Of a DNA stretch of 5,040 nucleotides, positions 4,115-5,040 are shown piece after piece (within the stretch, counting starts at the first letter, position 1; each line of letters starts with the position of its first letter). The notes under the pieces are model-generated. The model worked only from the letters and a program-made list of their open reading frames with translations. It did not search any database and was not told the DNA's origin. The position numbers and the translations under genes were made by a program. Origin of the DNA: Propionibacterium sp. (lineage in GTDB: Bacteria > Actinomycetota > Actinomycetes > Propionibacteriales > Propionibacteriaceae); NCBI GenBank assembly GCA_012719335.1, contig JAAYAO010000402.1, positions 1 to 5,040 of the forward strand, given 5' to 3'.

Positions 4115-5040
4115 ATGACCGACGCTGCCCAGCCCGCGATCGACCCGGCCACCGTGGCCGCCATCACCGCCGGCTACACCTTCGACGAACCGGCCATCGA
4201 GATCGGGGTGCTCACCGACGGCGACACCCCGCTGCCCGAGGCCGGGGTGCGCATCCCGCTGGCGATGCTGAACCGGCACGGCCTGGTGGCCGGGGCCACC
4301 GGCACCGGCAAAACCCGCACCCTTCAGGTGCTGGCCGAGCAGGTCTCGGCCAACGGGGTGCCGGTCTTCGCCGCCGACATCAAGGGTGACCTGACCGGCC
4401 TGGCGATGCCCGGGGAGTCGAGCGAGAAGCTGCTGGAACGCACCACCGCGATCGGTCAGGAGTGGGCCCCGCGCGGGTTCCCGGTGGAGTTCTACGCCCT
4501 GGGTGGTCAGGGCCTCGGGGTGCCGCTGCGGGCCACCATCACCGCCTTCGGGCCGCTGCTGCTCAGCAAGGTGCTCGACCTCAACGACGTCCAGGAATCC
4601 TCCCTGGGGCTGGTCTTCCACTACGCCGACCAGCAGGGCCTGCCACTGCTCGACCTGGCCGACCTGCGCGCGGTGCTGCAACATCTGACCAGCGACGAGG
4701 GCAAGGCCGAGTTGAAGGCGATCGGCGGGGTGTCCACCGCGACGGTCGGGGTGATCCTGCGCAAACTGATCACCCTGGCCGATCAGGGTGGCGATCAGTT
4801 CTTCGGCGAACCGGAGTTCGACACCGCCGACCTGATGCGGGTGACCAAGGACGGCGCCGGGGTGATCTCGCTGTTGGAGTTGCCCGACCTGGCCGCCCGT
4901 CCGGCATTGTTCTCCACCTTCCTGATGTGGTTGTTGGCCGACCTGTTCGCCGAACTGCCCGAGGTGGGCGACATCGACACACCGAAGCTGGTGTTCTTCT
5001 TCGACGAGGCGCACCTGCTGTTCAAGGACGCCTCCAAGGC
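4115..5040 (+). CDS. HerA-like/DUF853 family ATPase, 5' part
   Basis: Open for 308 codons from the ATG at 4115 to the window edge without a stop. After a leader of about 25 residues comes a short beta-rich region (EIGVLTDGDTPL), then LNRHGLVAGATGTGKTRTLQVLAEQ with the Walker A motif GATGTGKT at residues 60-67. FAADIKGDLTGLAMPG (85-100) is the characteristic DIKGDLSGL-type block of DUF853 (PF05872) proteins. GVSTATVGVILRKL (205-218) and the hydrophobic Walker B KLVFFFDEAHLLF (291-303) follow. These are HerA/FtsK-superfamily P-loop ATPases of about 500-550 residues, so roughly 200 residues with the arginine-finger and C-terminal parts are missing. Activity as a DNA-translocating helicase is assumed from the superfamily. 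No nuclease partner such as NurA is seen here. It is divergent from the LytR_C operon. Only about 22 of 308 codons end in A or T. Confidence 0.92.
   Translation, partial: MTDAAQPAIDPATVAAITAGYTFDEPAIEIGVLTDGDTPLPEAGVRIPLAMLNRHGLVAGATGTGKTRTLQVLAEQVSANGVPVFAADIKGDLTGLAMPGESSEKLLERTTAIGQEWAPRGFPVEFYALGGQGLGVPLRATITAFGPLLLSKVLDLNDVQESSLGLVFHYADQQGLPLLDLADLRAVLQHLTSDEGKAELKAIGGVSTATVGVILRKLITLADQGGDQFFGEPEFDTADLMRVTKDGAGVISLLELPDLAARPALFSTFLMWLLADLFAELPEVGDIDTPKLVFFFDEAHLLFKDASK

Noticed and set aside
4016..5014. 332-codon minus-strand open frame opposite the HerA-like gene
   Set aside because: The composition (Gln, Gly, His, Val rich) is typical of an antisense shadow of high-GC coding DNA; the plus strand has intact Walker A and B motifs.

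Overview
The window is very GC-rich, gene-dense DNA with strong G/C preference at third codon positions. It encodes menaquinone synthesis (MenB), the actinobacterial TadA-associated acidic protein and a LytR C-terminal-domain membrane protein. This points to a high-GC Actinomycetota chromosome. The Upp sequence reads more like the streptomycete/propionibacterial form than the mycobacterial one as I remember them, so I do not assign a genus.

Layout, left to right. (1) 1-503, plus strand: the 3' end of menB. (2) 583-1130, plus strand: a two-gene type II toxin-antitoxin cassette, a PF09720/TIGR02574-type antitoxin followed by a RelE/ParE-type toxin in ATGA overlap. (3) 1153-1794, minus strand: upp, uracil phosphoribosyltransferase, convergent with the toxin gene. 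(4) 1795-1894: a 100-base divergent promoter region carrying a perfect 10-base inverted repeat. (5) 1895-2930, plus strand: an aspartate-rich TadA-associated protein and tadA, the tRNA(Arg) wobble adenosine deaminase, one base apart. (6) 2961-2983: a strong hairpin terminator. (7) 3004-3091, minus strand: tRNA-Ser(CGA) with encoded CCA. (8) 3130-3969, minus strand: a two-gene operon of a small conserved protein (often labelled VapB-family) and a membrane-anchored LytR_C protein. (9) 4115 to the window end, plus strand: the first 308 codons of a HerA/DUF853-type ATPase, diverging from the operon. No gap longer than 300 bases lacks a gene.

Most of this is housekeeping: quinone synthesis, pyrimidine salvage, tRNA decoding and cell envelope. 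The TA pair is the clearest accessory element. It has noticeably more A/T-ending codons than menB and the HerA-like gene, though the LytR_C gene is also relaxed in this respect. A recurrent architectural feature is a -10-like hexamer 6-7 bases before the start codon of four genes and 7 bases before the mature 5' end of the tRNA, suggesting leaderless transcripts. I saw no insertion sequence, CRISPR array or phage gene, and no strong case for a wholly new system. The best leads are the shared divergent operator, the acidic TadA partner, the small-protein/LytR_C pair and the promoter spacing pattern.
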